Origin: an uncultured Pelagibacteraceae bacterium
GTDB lineage: Bacteria; Pseudomonadota; Alphaproteobacteria; Pelagibacterales; Pelagibacteraceae
Length of the DNA: 54,800 bases
Reading direction: 5' to 3'
Assembly (NCBI GenBank): GCA_902577625.1
Contig: CACGZX010000003.1
Location: 1 to 54,800, forward strand
Of the stretch, positions 1 to 8,420 are shown one piece after another. How positions within the stretch are numbered: the first letter of the stretch is position 1; each line of letters opens with the position of its first letter. Both the position numbers and the translations under genes were made by a program. The notes beneath the pieces were generated by a model, which saw only the letters and a program-made list of their open reading frames with translations, did no database searches and was not told where the DNA came from.

Positions 1-2
1 TA

Positions 3-365
3 GAAAAAAAAATAGGTGTGAAATTAAGTTTGCCCGTTATAAAAAAAAATAATGAGATGGATTTTTATAAATGGTCTACAAAAAGTTTATTAATATTAAA
101 TAAATTTGGAATACCCGAGCCTGAAGAAATTAAAAAAGTTTTTCCTGATATAATATTTGTTCCAATAGTGGCATTTGATAATAGATTATATCGTATTGGA
201 TATGGAGGTGGATACTATGATAGGTACATTCAGAAACTTTCAAATAAAAAAAAATTATTTAAGATCGGAATTGCTCACTCATTTCAAAAAATAAATAAAG
301 TTCCTATTAATAAATATGATAAAAAATTAGATATAATTATTACAGAAAAATATATTTTAAGATGA
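3..365 (+). CDS. 5-formyltetrahydrofolate cyclo-ligase, 5'-truncated by window edge
   Basis: C-terminal two thirds of the enzyme (MTHFS/YgfA family) that converts 5-formyl-THF to 5,10-methenyl-THF with ATP. The diagnostic stretch GYGGGYYDRYI, preceded by VPIVAFD, is clear, as is an upstream FGIPEP segment. The ORF track starts at a GTG at 18, but the frame stays open to the window edge (EKKIGVKLSLPVI...), and the family is about 190 residues against about 120 here, so the true start lies outside the window. The stop overlaps the next gene by ATGA, indicating translational coupling. Together with folP and thyX further on it belongs to folate/one-carbon metabolism. Confidence 0.9.
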   Translation, partial: EKKIGVKLSLPVIKKNNEMDFYKWSTKSLLILNKFGIPEPEEIKKVFPDIIFVPIVAFDNRLYRIGYGGGYYDRYIQKLSNKKKLFKIGIAHSFQKINKVPINKYDKKLDIIITEKYILR

Positions 366-1168
366 GAATTTTTTTTTTAGGTGATATTGTTGGTAGATCT
401 GGAAGGTTGGCTGTTATTGCAAATCTAAAAGATATTTTAGAAAAAAAAAAAATTGATTTTGTTATAGTTAATGGTGAAAACGCTGCAGATCAAGGAGTTG
501 GTATTACTGAAGAAATTTCAAATGATTTATTTAATTCAGGAGTAGATGTAATTACAACTGGAAATCATGTATGGGATCAAAAAGAAACTGCAAATCATAT
601 AGAAAGAGAAAAGAGACTTTTAAGACCCGAAAACATAACAAGTAATTCTCCAGGCAAAGGATTTGGAATTTATGAATCAAGAAATGGATTTAAAGTTGGT
701 GTATTAAATTTAATGGGAAATGTTTTTATGAAAAAATGTGATGATGTTTTTAAGACAGCGGAAATATTTAAAAATAAATATAAACTTAAAGAAGATTATG
801 ATTTTTTAGTTGTGGATTTTCATGGAGAGATAACAAGTGAAAAAATGGCTATGGGTTATTTTTTTGATGGGAAGGCAAGCTTAGTAGTTGGAACACATAC
901 ACATGTTCCAACAAACGATGTAAGAATTTTAGTTAATGGCACAGCCTATCAAACAGACGCAGGAATGTGTGGCGATTATGACTCGGTAATAGGAATGAAC
1001 AAGGAAAATTCTTTAAATCGATTTTTAAAAAAAAATTCAATAAAACATTATCCTGCTGAAGGTGAGGCGACATTATCTGGACTAATTGTAGAATGTGATA
1101 AATCAAATGGTCTAGCAAATAAAGTAGAGCCATTTATATTAGGAGGAGGATTAATAAATAACTATTAA
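362..1168 (+). CDS. YmdB-type metallophosphoesterase (TIGR00282 family)
   Basis: 268 residues, the normal family length. Metal-binding motifs of the calcineurin-like fold are all visible: GDIVG (Asp8), NGEN at 37-40, GNH at 67-69, and GTHTHVPT near 180. Bacillus YmdB, the best-studied relative, hydrolyses cyclic nucleotide phosphodiesters; the substrate in this organism cannot be read from sequence. It overlaps the upstream cyclo-ligase by 4 bp and lies 2 bp before yebC, so all three probably share a transcript. No signal peptide, hence cytoplasmic. Confidence 0.88.
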   Translation: MRIFFLGDIVGRSGRLAVIANLKDILEKKKIDFVIVNGENAADQGVGITEEISNDLFNSGVDVITTGNHVWDQKETANHIEREKRLLRPENITSNSPGKGFGIYESRNGFKVGVLNLMGNVFMKKCDDVFKTAEIFKNKYKLKEDYDFLVVDFHGEITSEKMAMGYFFDGKASLVVGTHTHVPTNDVRILVNGTAYQTDAGMCGDYDSVIGMNKENSLNRFLKKNSIKHYPAEGEATLSGLIVECDKSNGLANKVEPFILGGGLINNY

Positions 1169-1170
1169 TT

Positions 1171-1887
1171 ATGGCAGGACACTCTCATTGGGCTGGAATA
1201 AAACATAAAAAAGGCAAAGCAGACAAAGCACGTTCAAATCTCTTCTCTAAACTTTCTAGAGAGATTACTGTAGCTGCAAAATTAGGTGATAAAAATCCAG
1301 ATATGAATGCAAGATTAAGATCAGCAATTCAATCTGCAAGATCATCAAATATGCCTAAAGATAATATCCAAAGAGCGATTGAAAAATCTGAAAATAACAC
1401 AGATTCAAATTATGAAAATATTAGGTATGAAGGTTTTGGACCAAAAAGAATTGCGGTGATAGTTGAAACTTTAACTAATAATAAAAATAGAACAGCATCA
1501 AATTTGAGAACTATTTTTCAAAAAAATGGAGGGAATTTAGGTACCCAAGGTTCTGCTGCTCACAATTTTCAACAAATAGGAGTAATTAAAATAGAAAAAA
1601 CCGAAGCCTCAGATGATAGAATATTTGAATTAACAGCTGATTCAGGTGCAAATGAATGTTTTTCAAATGAATATTTGCATGAAATCCAATGCGATAAAAA
1701 TGAAATATATAATGTGAAAAAAAAACTGGAAAAAAATATTAAAAATTTTTTATCTACCGAAATCGAGTGGGTCCCCTTAAATAAAACTGATTTATCTTCT
1801 GTAGAAAAAGAAGAAATAATGAATTTTTTAGGAAGTCTAGATGATGACGATGATGTACAAAATGTTTATACAAATGCTAAATTATAA
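1171..1887 (+). CDS. yebC: YebC/PmpR (TACO1) family protein
   Basis: 238 residues, full length. The N-terminus MAGHSHWAGIKHKKGKADKAR is the family hallmark, followed by the conserved NMPKDNI and YEGFGP segments and the NRTASNLR region. Members have been described both as transcriptional regulators and as ribosome-associated factors helping translation of difficult peptide stretches; sequence alone does not decide. In many alphaproteobacteria yebC precedes ruvC and the tol genes, and that order is kept here (ruvC-like gene at +9 bp, tolQ next). The acidic DDDDD patch near the C-terminus is typical. Confidence 0.93.
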   Translation: MAGHSHWAGIKHKKGKADKARSNLFSKLSREITVAAKLGDKNPDMNARLRSAIQSARSSNMPKDNIQRAIEKSENNTDSNYENIRYEGFGPKRIAVIVETLTNNKNRTASNLRTIFQKNGGNLGTQGSAAHNFQQIGVIKIEKTEASDDRIFELTADSGANECFSNEYLHEIQCDKNEIYNVKKKLEKNIKNFLSTEIEWVPLNKTDLSSVEKEEIMNFLGSLDDDDDVQNVYTNAKL

Positions 1888-1896
1888 ATAAAATTC

Positions 1897-2394
1897 ATGT
1901 TAATTATAGGAATAGACCCAGGAATCTCAGGTGCGATATGCTTTTTTGAAGATGGTGAAGTCAAAGAAATAATTGATATGCCAGTAATGGCCGACGGAAA
2001 AAAAAATAAAAGGCAAATTAATGGTCCTCAAGTTTATAATGAGATTTTAAAAAGAATTAATAATTTTCAAAAGAAAGATATAATTGTAGTTATTGAACAA
2101 GTTTCTGCTATGCCTGGACAAGGAGTTACAAGCATGTTTAATTTTGGGCAATCTTTTGGTGTTTTAAAAGGAATATGTTCTGCAATGCAATTATCAATGT
2201 TTTTTATTAGACCAGCAAAATGGAAAAAATACTTTGGTTTAATAAAAACAGAAAAAGACGCAAGTAGAACTAAAGTTATTGAAATTTTTCCATATATTTC
2301 TTCTCAACTATCAAGAAAAAAAGATTCTAATAAAGCTGACGCAGTTTTAATTGCTAGTTTTTTTTATAATACCTATAAAAAACCAGGTGAATAA
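1897..2394 (+). CDS. RuvC-like Holliday junction resolvase (phage-type variant)
   Basis: 165-residue RNase H-fold nuclease. The acidic residues expected for RuvC are present: Asp7 in GIDPG, Glu67 in VVIEQVSAMPGQG, and Asp148 in NKADAVLIASF. The segment MPVMADGKKNKRQINGPQVYNEIL and the MPGQGVTSMFNFGQSFGVLKG block resemble the shorter RuvC-like proteins of phages and some alphaproteobacteria more than classical E. coli RuvC; this is my impression, not an alignment. It sits where ruvC normally lies (yebC-ruvC-ruvA-ruvB-tolQ), but ruvA and ruvB are absent here. The likely role is resolution of recombination intermediates. Confidence 0.75.
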   Translation: MLIIGIDPGISGAICFFEDGEVKEIIDMPVMADGKKNKRQINGPQVYNEILKRINNFQKKDIIVVIEQVSAMPGQGVTSMFNFGQSFGVLKGICSAMQLSMFFIRPAKWKKYFGLIKTEKDASRTKVIEIFPYISSQLSRKKDSNKADAVLIASFFYNTYKKPGE

Positions 2395-2427
2395 GTATAT
2401 TTTTAGGACAAATTGATGACACATTTT

Positions 2428-2442
2428 AGTGTGAAACACACT
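2428..2442 (+). promoter_or_regulatory. small inverted repeat just upstream of tolQ start
   Basis: AGTGTG-AAA-CACACT is a perfect 6-bp stem with a 3-nt loop that ends two bases before the tolQ ATG, where a ribosome binding site would lie. It could modulate initiation of tolQ or be fortuitous; no T-run follows, so it is not a terminator. Confidence 0.4.
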
Positions 2443-2444
2443 TA

Positions 2445-3119
2445 ATGGAAGCTGATATTTCATCACAAGCAGTTGGACTTGCAAGTAGTGCAGATTTTTC
2501 TATTCTAAATTTGTTTTTACGAGCAGATGTTATTGTTAAATCTGTAATAATTATATTAATTGCTTCATCGGTATATTCTTGGGCTATAATTATAGAAAAA
2601 TATCGACTTTTCAAAAAAATAAACAAAAGTTCTGAAGAATTCGAAAATAAATTTTGGAAATCGAGATCTGCTGAATCTTTTTATAATAGTTTACCATCCA
2701 ATATTGATGATCCAATGGCAAATGTATTTAAAGATACAATGCAAGTAATAGTAAAATCTAGATCAAAATCCAATCTATCTAATAAACTTGAAAGTATGCT
2801 AGAAGTAAATATCGAAAAACAAATGAACATGCTTGAAAAAAATTATACTTTTCTTGCAACTGTTGGAGCAACAGCTCCATTCATTGGATTATTTGGAACT
2901 GTTTGGGGAATAATGAATTCTTTTCAATCAATTGCAATTTCTAGAAATACAAGTTTAGCTATAGTTGCCCCAGGAATAGCGGAAGCTCTATTCGCTACAG
3001 CACTAGGATTATTGGCTGCAATACCTGCTGTAGTTGCTTATAACAAATTTAATAGTGACTCAAAAAAATATTCACAAAAATTAGAAAACTTTTCGAAAAG
3101 ATTTACCTCAATAATTTAA
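2445..3119 (+). CDS. tolQ: Tol-Pal system proton channel subunit TolQ
   Basis: 224 residues of the MotA/TolQ/ExbB family. Three membrane segments are visible (roughly 25-47, 138-160, 170-195), with a cytoplasmic loop between the first two. The family signature ATVGATAPFIGLFGTVWGIMNSFQ lies in the second helix region. TolQ with TolR forms the proton-driven motor that energises TolA across the cell envelope. First gene of tolQ-tolR-tolA-tolB, with 3-bp spacing to tolR. The 50-bp gap upstream contains the hairpin at 2428-2442 and no strong Shine-Dalgarno. Confidence 0.95.
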   Translation: MEADISSQAVGLASSADFSILNLFLRADVIVKSVIIILIASSVYSWAIIIEKYRLFKKINKSSEEFENKFWKSRSAESFYNSLPSNIDDPMANVFKDTMQVIVKSRSKSNLSNKLESMLEVNIEKQMNMLEKNYTFLATVGATAPFIGLFGTVWGIMNSFQSIAISRNTSLAIVAPGIAEALFATALGLLAAIPAVVAYNKFNSDSKKYSQKLENFSKRFTSII

Positions 3120-3122
3120 TTA

Positions 3123-3539
3123 ATGGCATTTAAATTAAAAAGTTCATCAAGAGAACCAATGAGTGAGATAAATGTTACTCCTTTTGTCGATGTAATGTTA
3201 GTTTTGTTAATTATTTTTATGGTTACTGCTCCGCTATTAACAGTAGGTGTTCAGGTAGACCTTCCAGAAAGTTCCGCAGACTCATTACCAGAAGAACAAG
3301 AACCGCTTACTTTAACAATTAATTCAAAAGGAGAAATTTTTATTCAAGAGTCAAAAGTAGAATACGATAAGATTATTGCCAAAATCCTTGCAGTTTCAAA
3401 AAATAGAACTGACACAAGAATTTATGTTAGAGGAGATAAAACAATTAATTATGGGAGAGTATTAGAAATAATGGGCATGTTGTCCGGATCAGGATTTACG
3501 AAAGTAGCATTAATTTCAGAACCATATAAAGAAAGATAG
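3123..3539 (+). CDS. tolR: Tol-Pal system motor subunit TolR
   Basis: 138-residue ExbD/TolR protein. MSEINVTPFVDVMLVLLIIFMVTAPLL contains the single N-terminal transmembrane helix and the essential proton-relay Asp (Asp23 here). The periplasmic remainder carries the usual TolR domain. Acts with TolQ in the inner membrane. It follows tolQ by 3 bp and precedes tolA by 3 bp, so it is part of one transcript. Confidence 0.95.
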   Translation: MAFKLKSSSREPMSEINVTPFVDVMLVLLIIFMVTAPLLTVGVQVDLPESSADSLPEEQEPLTLTINSKGEIFIQESKVEYDKIIAKILAVSKNRTDTRIYVRGDKTINYGRVLEIMGMLSGSGFTKVALISEPYKER

Positions 3540-3542
3540 TGA

Positions 3543-4352
3543 GTGTACAAAAATATTATAATTTCATCAGGTTTGCACATGATGTTGATTTTTGTTGCAA
3601 CATTAAGTTTGCCATTTTTAATAAAAAAACCAATTGATCTTCCTCCAATAATTTCTGTGGAATTAATACAAATTACAGATCAAACAAGTATACCCTTTGC
3701 TCCTAAGGCAAAAAAAATAATTGAAAAAGTTAAAAAAAAACAGGAAAAATTAGTTTCGGAACAAGCTCCTCCAAAGAAAGTTAAAAAAGAAAAACCTGAC
3801 GCCATTCCATTACCTAAAGAAAAAAAAGAGATAGTAAAAAAAATTGAAGAAAAAAAACAAAATCCAGAAAAAATAGAAGATGAAGTAAAACAAGTTTCGG
3901 AGTTTGAAAAAGATGAAATGTTTGACCCAAATTCAATAGCTGCTTTAATTGATAAATCTAAAGAAGAACAAGCCGAAACAACAAAAAAACTAGATAAAGT
4001 AACTCAATCTCAAGATCCAAGTATGAAATTATCAGGATTAACTTTAAGCGAAGAGGATGCATTAAAAGCACAAATTTTTGGTTGTTGGAGTATACCTTTG
4101 GGTTTACCATATGATAAAAATTTGCTTGTAAGAATTAAATTAAAATTAAAACCAGATGGATCAGTGATTAAAACAGAAATATTAGACCACGCCAGAATGA
4201 ATAAACCTGGGCAAGCTTTTTACAAAGTTTTAGCCGAAAGTGCGTTAAGAGCGATACAACTGTGTCAACCTTTAAGAGTGCCCACAACTGGTTATGAGAG
4301 ATGGAAAGATTTACAATTAAATTTTGACGCAAGGGAGATGCTAGAAGGATGA
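3543..4352 (+). CDS. tolA: Tol-Pal system protein TolA
   Basis: 269 residues, starting at GTG. Architecture is typical of TolA/TonB: an N-terminal membrane anchor ([23 protein letters not shown]), a Lys/Glu/Pro-rich periplasmic arm (roughly 55-150, many KK/EK repeats), and a C-terminal TonB-like domain (about 170-265) that in other bacteria binds TolB and Pal. The helical arm is short compared with E. coli TolA (421 aa). Its last 4 bp overlap tolB (ATGA). Identification rests on architecture plus position, since the arm is low-complexity. Confidence 0.9.
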   Translation: MYKNIIISSGLHMMLIFVATLSLPFLIKKPIDLPPIISVELIQITDQTSIPFAPKAKKIIEKVKKKQEKLVSEQAPPKKVKKEKPDAIPLPKEKKEIVKKIEEKKQNPEKIEDEVKQVSEFEKDEMFDPNSIAALIDKSKEEQAETTKKLDKVTQSQDPSMKLSGLTLSEEDALKAQIFGCWSIPLGLPYDKNLLVRIKLKLKPDGSVIKTEILDHARMNKPGQAFYKVLAESALRAIQLCQPLRVPTTGYERWKDLQLNFDAREMLEG

Positions 4353-5698
4353 AAATTAAAATTAAAATATTTTTTATAGCTTTATTAATTTTGTTTCCAT
4401 TTAAATCATTAGCTTTAATAGAAGTAGATATTACCAGAGGTAATCTAAGTCCTCTACCATTAGCTGTTTCCCCATTATCATCCGACAAGGATGATCAACA
4501 AGCGCTTCAAAAAGAATTAGATATCAAAGATCTTGGTTTAGAAATATCAAAAATTGTAGAAAATAATCTTAAAAAATCTGGTTTATTTAACCCATTAAAT
4601 AAAGATGCGTTTTTACAAAAACCAGATATTGCACACTTAAAACCAAGATTCGAAGATTGGTCATTAATTAAAGCTCAAGCATTAATCACAGGCAAGGTAA
4701 ATTTTGAAGATGACAAACTTAGAGTTGAGTTTAGATTATGGGATGTTTTAGCAGGAAAAGAAATGTTAGCTCTTGCCTTTACAACAGTTCCTAAGAATTG
4801 GAGAAGAGTAGGCCATATTATTTCAGATAAAGTTTATGAAAGATTAACTGGAGAAAAAGGATATTTTGATACAAGAATTATTTATGTTTCAGAAAAAGGA
4901 CCAAAAACTCAAAGAATAAAAAAATTAGCAATTATGGACCAAGATGGATTTAATACAAAATATTTAACTTTAGGAAATGAATTAGTTTTAACACCAAGAT
5001 TTAATCCAACAAATCAAATGGTAACCTATTTATCTTATTTTAAAAATCTACCGAGAGTTTATTTGTTAGATATAGAGACTGGAATGCAAGAAGTAGTTGG
5101 TGATTTTCCTGGCATGACATTTGCTCCAAGATTTTCTCCAAATGGAAAAAAAATTATTATGAGTTTTGCTATGGATGGAAATTCAGACATTTATACTATG
5201 GATCTAGAAAACAGAATTGTTGAAAGAATTACAAATCATCCATCAATAGATACATCTCCCTCATATTCTCCTGACGGAAAATATATAGCATTTAATTCTG
5301 ACAGAAGTGGTTATCAACAAATTTATGTTATGAAAAGTGATGGATCAAAAGTTAAAAGAATTTCTTTCGGAAAAGGACTATACGGAACACCTGTGTGGTC
5401 TCCAAGGGGAGATTTAATTGCATTTACAAAACTTCATAAGGGAAAGTTTTATATTGGAGTAATGAGAACTGACGGGAAAGGAGAAAGACTTTTAACCGAA
5501 AACTATTACCAGGAAGCTCCTTCATGGTCCCCAAATGGCAGAGTTTTAATTTTTTATAGAGAAACAAAAACAGATAGTAAAGGAGAAGGTTTTTCGGCCA
5601 AACTATGGTCAATTGATTTAACAGGATATAATGAGCGTTTAGTTGATACAGAAACTGACGCTTCCGACCCATCTTGGTCATCATTATTAAGTAATTAG
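4349..5698 (+). CDS. tolB: Tol-Pal system periplasmic beta-propeller TolB
   Basis: 449 residues. An N-terminal signal peptide ([20 protein letters not shown]) is followed by the TolB amino-terminal domain and a six-bladed propeller with recurring F(S)PDG/SPNG-D-I/Y motifs, for example [20 protein letters not shown] and [15 protein letters not shown]. TolB shuttles between Pal and TolA in the periplasm. It overlaps tolA by 4 bp; 91 bp separate it from pal, the largest gap inside the tol cluster. Confidence 0.96.
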   Translation: MKIKIKIFFIALLILFPFKSLALIEVDITRGNLSPLPLAVSPLSSDKDDQQALQKELDIKDLGLEISKIVENNLKKSGLFNPLNKDAFLQKPDIAHLKPRFEDWSLIKAQALITGKVNFEDDKLRVEFRLWDVLAGKEMLALAFTTVPKNWRRVGHIISDKVYERLTGEKGYFDTRIIYVSEKGPKTQRIKKLAIMDQDGFNTKYLTLGNELVLTPRFNPTNQMVTYLSYFKNLPRVYLLDIETGMQEVVGDFPGMTFAPRFSPNGKKIIMSFAMDGNSDIYTMDLENRIVERITNHPSIDTSPSYSPDGKYIAFNSDRSGYQQIYVMKSDGSKVKRISFGKGLYGTPVWSPRGDLIAFTKLHKGKFYIGVMRTDGKGERLLTENYYQEAPSWSPNGRVLIFYRETKTDSKGEGFSAKLWSIDLTGYNERLVDTETDASDPSWSSLLSN

Positions 5699-5719
5699 TA
5701 GTTTTTTTAATAAAATATA

Positions 5720-5748
5720 TTGATTTTTAAGCTTGTAAGATCTATTTA
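5720..5748 (+). promoter_or_regulatory. putative sigma70 promoter for pal
   Basis: TTGATT, 17-bp spacer, TATTTA, in the tolB-pal gap about 40 bp before the pal start. Read by eye. It makes sense with the strong terminator after pal, which would give a short pal-only transcript in addition to the tol operon message. Confidence 0.4.
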
Positions 5749-5778
5749 GGTGTGAAAAAGTTAATAAAAAACAGATTT

Positions 5779-5784
5779 AAGGAG
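5779..5784 (+). promoter_or_regulatory. strong Shine-Dalgarno of pal
   Basis: AAGGAG five bases before the pal ATG. Such a full match is unusual in this window, where most genes start by coupling or with weak leaders, and fits an abundant structural lipoprotein. Confidence 0.6.
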
Positions 5785-5789
5785 CAGGA

Positions 5790-6275
5790 ATGAACTTTAG
5801 CAAAAATTACAAAAACATTTTTCTAGCAATGTTTTTAAGCTTTTTGTTGTCAGCATGTGCTACACAAACGGCTAAGAAAGTAGATTCTCAAATCCAAGGC
5901 GATGTTTATACGGGAACGGATACAGTTGAATATTTGGCTGATGGAGTTCCAGATAGAGTTTTCTTTGCAACAAATGAATCAGTTCTAACAACTGCTTCTA
6001 GAGAAACTTTAAGAAAACAAGCAGCTTGGTTAAGAAAGAATCCTGAAGTAACAGTAGTACTAGAAGGTCATGCCGATGAAAGAGGTACAAGAGAATATAA
6101 CTTGGCATTAGGAGAAAGAAGAGCTAATGCGGCCAAAGATTATCTTATGACCTATGGAATATCTTCGAGCAGAATTTCTGTACTAAGTTATGGTAAAGAA
6201 AGACCAGTAGACTCTGGATCAAATCCTTTATCATGGTCAAAAAATAGAAGATCGGTTACAGTTAAAGCTAATTAA
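5790..6275 (+). CDS. pal: peptidoglycan-associated lipoprotein Pal
   Basis: 161 residues. The lipobox LLSACAT puts the lipidated Cys at position 23. The C-terminal OmpA-like domain has the peptidoglycan-binding signature GHADERGTREYNLALGERRANAAKDYL. Pal anchors the outer membrane to peptidoglycan and is the target of TolA/TolB cycling. Preceded by a strong Shine-Dalgarno and followed 12 bp later by a perfect 14-bp terminator hairpin, so it may be expressed at a higher level than tolQRAB. Confidence 0.96.
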   Translation: MNFSKNYKNIFLAMFLSFLLSACATQTAKKVDSQIQGDVYTGTDTVEYLADGVPDRVFFATNESVLTTASRETLRKQAAWLRKNPEVTVVLEGHADERGTREYNLALGERRANAAKDYLMTYGISSSRISVLSYGKERPVDSGSNPLSWSKNRRSVTVKAN

Positions 6276-6287
6276 TTAGAATTAATC

Positions 6288-6329
6288 AAAGACCCTATAA
6301 ATCATTTAATTTTATAGGGTCTTTTTTTT
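6288..6329 (+). terminator. Rho-independent terminator after pal
   Basis: AAAGACCCTATAAA and TTTATAGGGTCTTT form a perfect 14-bp stem around a 9-nt loop (tcatttaat), ending in a run of eight T. This is the clearest terminator in the window. It lies between pal and cpoB, so cpoB needs read-through or its own promoter. Confidence 0.92.
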
Positions 6330-6357
6330 GCCATCATTATCATTACAAATAAAAATA

Positions 6358-7353
6358 ATGAATAAATTAAAGTATAATTTTAATTTTCTTCTAATTTTTA
6401 TATTAATTGGTTTTCCTTCAAAAACTTTTTCTGAAAATCATAATTTAAATGAAGTTATAAAGTTAATTCAAAAAGATCTAAGAACATTAGAAAGGGCAGT
6501 TTATTCTGAAGATTTTTCTATAAATCAAGATTCAAATGAAAATGGAAACAATATGGATCAGAGTTCAGAAGAAGTTCTTACTAAGCATTTGCTTAAATTG
6601 TCTGAAATAGAAAAACAATTTCAAGAACTAACAAACAGGTTTGAAGAGATAAATTTTAAATTAGATAAGTTATCTTCCAGACTATCAAAAATACAAGCTG
6701 ATAATCAATTAAGATTTCAGCAACTAGAAGAAGGAAATTCAATTATTAATACGGGTGAAAATCAAAAATTAACTTCTGCCTCTGATCAAAAAGAAGAAAA
6801 AATTCTTCCTGGTTCATCAGAACCACAAGATTTGGGTTCAATTTCTTATAAAGATACTGAAACAAATTCAGAAAATCAAATAACTCAATCAATAGAGTCA
6901 ACTGGAACTATAGTTACCGAGACCTATCAGGGAGAAGAAAAAATATTACCCGAAGCTCCTGCTGATAAACAATACGAGTTTGCAACAAATTTACTAAAGG
7001 TAGGTGATTATAATACTGCTGAGAGAGCATTTAGAGAATTTGTTATAAGCAACCCAGATCATGAATTAGCCGGTAGCGCACAATATTGGTATGCAGAAAC
7101 ATTTAGAATTAGACAACTATATACTGATGCGGCATCAGCATATCTTGAGGGTTATCAAAAATATCCCAAAAGTGAAAAGGCTCCTATAAATTTATTAAAA
7201 CTTGGAGTATCATTAGTTCAAATAGGAGAAAAAGATCAGGGTTGCTTGATGATTACTGGTGTTCAAAAACAATACCCTAAAGCAAATCAATCTGTTCTTC
7301 AAAAAGCAAAATATGAAGAAAAAAAGTTTGAATGTAAAAAAGAAAATTCATAA
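6358..7353 (+). CDS. cpoB: cell division coordinator CpoB (YbgF), Tol-Pal associated
   Basis: About 331 residues from the ATG at 6358; the ORF track's TTG at 6328 lies in the terminator T-run and is unlikely. The signal peptide is MNKLKYNFNFLLIFILIGFPSKTFS. Next comes a coiled-coil region (about 70-130), a Ser/Thr/Glu-rich linker with two similar EEKILP segments, and a C-terminal TPR-like domain (about 205-325; YEFATNLLKVGDYNTAERAFREF, AQYWYAETF). In E. coli CpoB couples outer-membrane constriction with peptidoglycan synthesis. The 3' end overlaps the probable tilS start. Confidence 0.88.
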   Translation: MNKLKYNFNFLLIFILIGFPSKTFSENHNLNEVIKLIQKDLRTLERAVYSEDFSINQDSNENGNNMDQSSEEVLTKHLLKLSEIEKQFQELTNRFEEINFKLDKLSSRLSKIQADNQLRFQQLEEGNSIINTGENQKLTSASDQKEEKILPGSSEPQDLGSISYKDTETNSENQITQSIESTGTIVTETYQGEEKILPEAPADKQYEFATNLLKVGDYNTAERAFREFVISNPDHELAGSAQYWYAETFRIRQLYTDAASAYLEGYQKYPKSEKAPINLLKLGVSLVQIGEKDQGCLMITGVQKQYPKANQSVLQKAKYEEKKFECKKENS

Positions 7354-8356
7354 AAAACTATTAATTAATCTAAAAAATCCTTTAATTTACAAGATTTATA
7401 AAGACTTTAATAATTTTGTAAAATTTAACTTAAATCAATCTAGTTTTTCTGTAGGTATTTCAGGAGGAGTTGATAGTCTAGCTTTGACATATTTATCAAA
7501 ATGTTATTCGATTTCTAACAATGTTGAAGTTAAATTTTATCATGTAGATCATAAGCTAAGAGAAGAATCTTCTTTAGAAGCAAAAAAATTAAAACTTTTA
7601 CTTAAAAAATTTGATATAGACTGTAAAATTTTAAAATGGAATGGCAAAAAACCAAAATCAAATATTCAATCAATTGCAAGAAAAAAAAGATATAGTTTAA
7701 TTTGCAATGAATGCATAAAAGATAACGTTAATTTTATTTTTGTTGCACATCATAAAGATGATTTATATGAAAATTTTATAATTAGATTGCTTAGAGGTTC
7801 AGGGTTAAAAGGTCTTGTATCTTTTAACCAAGTTAAAACTAGGTTTAATGAAAAATTAGAAATTTTGAGACCTTTAATTGGTTATAAAAAAACTGATTTA
7901 AATTATATTACCAAAAAAGTTTTTAATTTTAAATTTGAAGATAATTCAAACCAAAATATTAATTTTAAAAGAGTAAGAATTAGAAATTTGATTGATATTC
8001 TTAAGTCTGAAGGTTTAAATATGGAAAAGCTAAAATTAACGATTAGCAATCTTAGCGACTCTAATATTACTATTAATTATTATGTAAACAGAAATATTAA
8101 ACATAATTCAAAATATAACAGAAAAAGAAAAAATTATATTTTAAATAGTCATTTTTTTAATCAACCTCACGAAATTGTTTTCAGATCTTTGATGCATTTA
8201 TTGAAAAAAATTGGTAATAAATATTATTCACCAAGAGGCAAGAGTGTTAGCTATTTATTAACAAAATTTGGATCTGGTGAGATTAAAAAGATAAATATTT
8301 CAGGATGTATATTGGAAAAAATCAATAATTCTTTTGTAATTTATAAAGAAAAATGA
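7313..8356 (+). CDS. tilS: tRNA(Ile)-lysidine synthase TilS
   Basis: Converts C34 of the CAU-anticodon tRNA-Ile to lysidine, letting it read AUA codons, which are common in a genome this AT-rich. The PP-loop motif SGGVDS is at residues 50-55 counted from 7313, followed by VDHKLREES and AHHKDDLYENFIIRLLRGSG. The ORF track starts at 7259, but the ATG at 7313 gives a more normal N-terminus and a smaller (41 bp) overlap with cpoB; a later non-ATG start cannot be excluded. About 347 residues. Confidence 0.9.
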   Translation: MKKKSLNVKKKIHKKLLINLKNPLIYKIYKDFNNFVKFNLNQSSFSVGISGGVDSLALTYLSKCYSISNNVEVKFYHVDHKLREESSLEAKKLKLLLKKFDIDCKILKWNGKKPKSNIQSIARKKRYSLICNECIKDNVNFIFVAHHKDDLYENFIIRLLRGSGLKGLVSFNQVKTRFNEKLEILRPLIGYKKTDLNYITKKVFNFKFEDNSNQNINFKRVRIRNLIDILKSEGLNMEKLKLTISNLSDSNITINYYVNRNIKHNSKYNRKRKNYILNSHFFNQPHEIVFRSLMHLLKKIGNKYYSPRGKSVSYLLTKFGSGEIKKINISGCILEKINNSFVIYKEK

Positions 8357-8420
8357 AAAAAAGTCTATTTTGCAACAATTTAGCACTTGTTAAATTCACA
8401 ATAATTCTTACTTTATAGAT

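Noticed and set aside
6328-6357. TTG start of the cpoB ORF given by the track
   Set aside because: The TTG lies within the T-run of the pal terminator; the ATG at 6358 begins a proper signal peptide.
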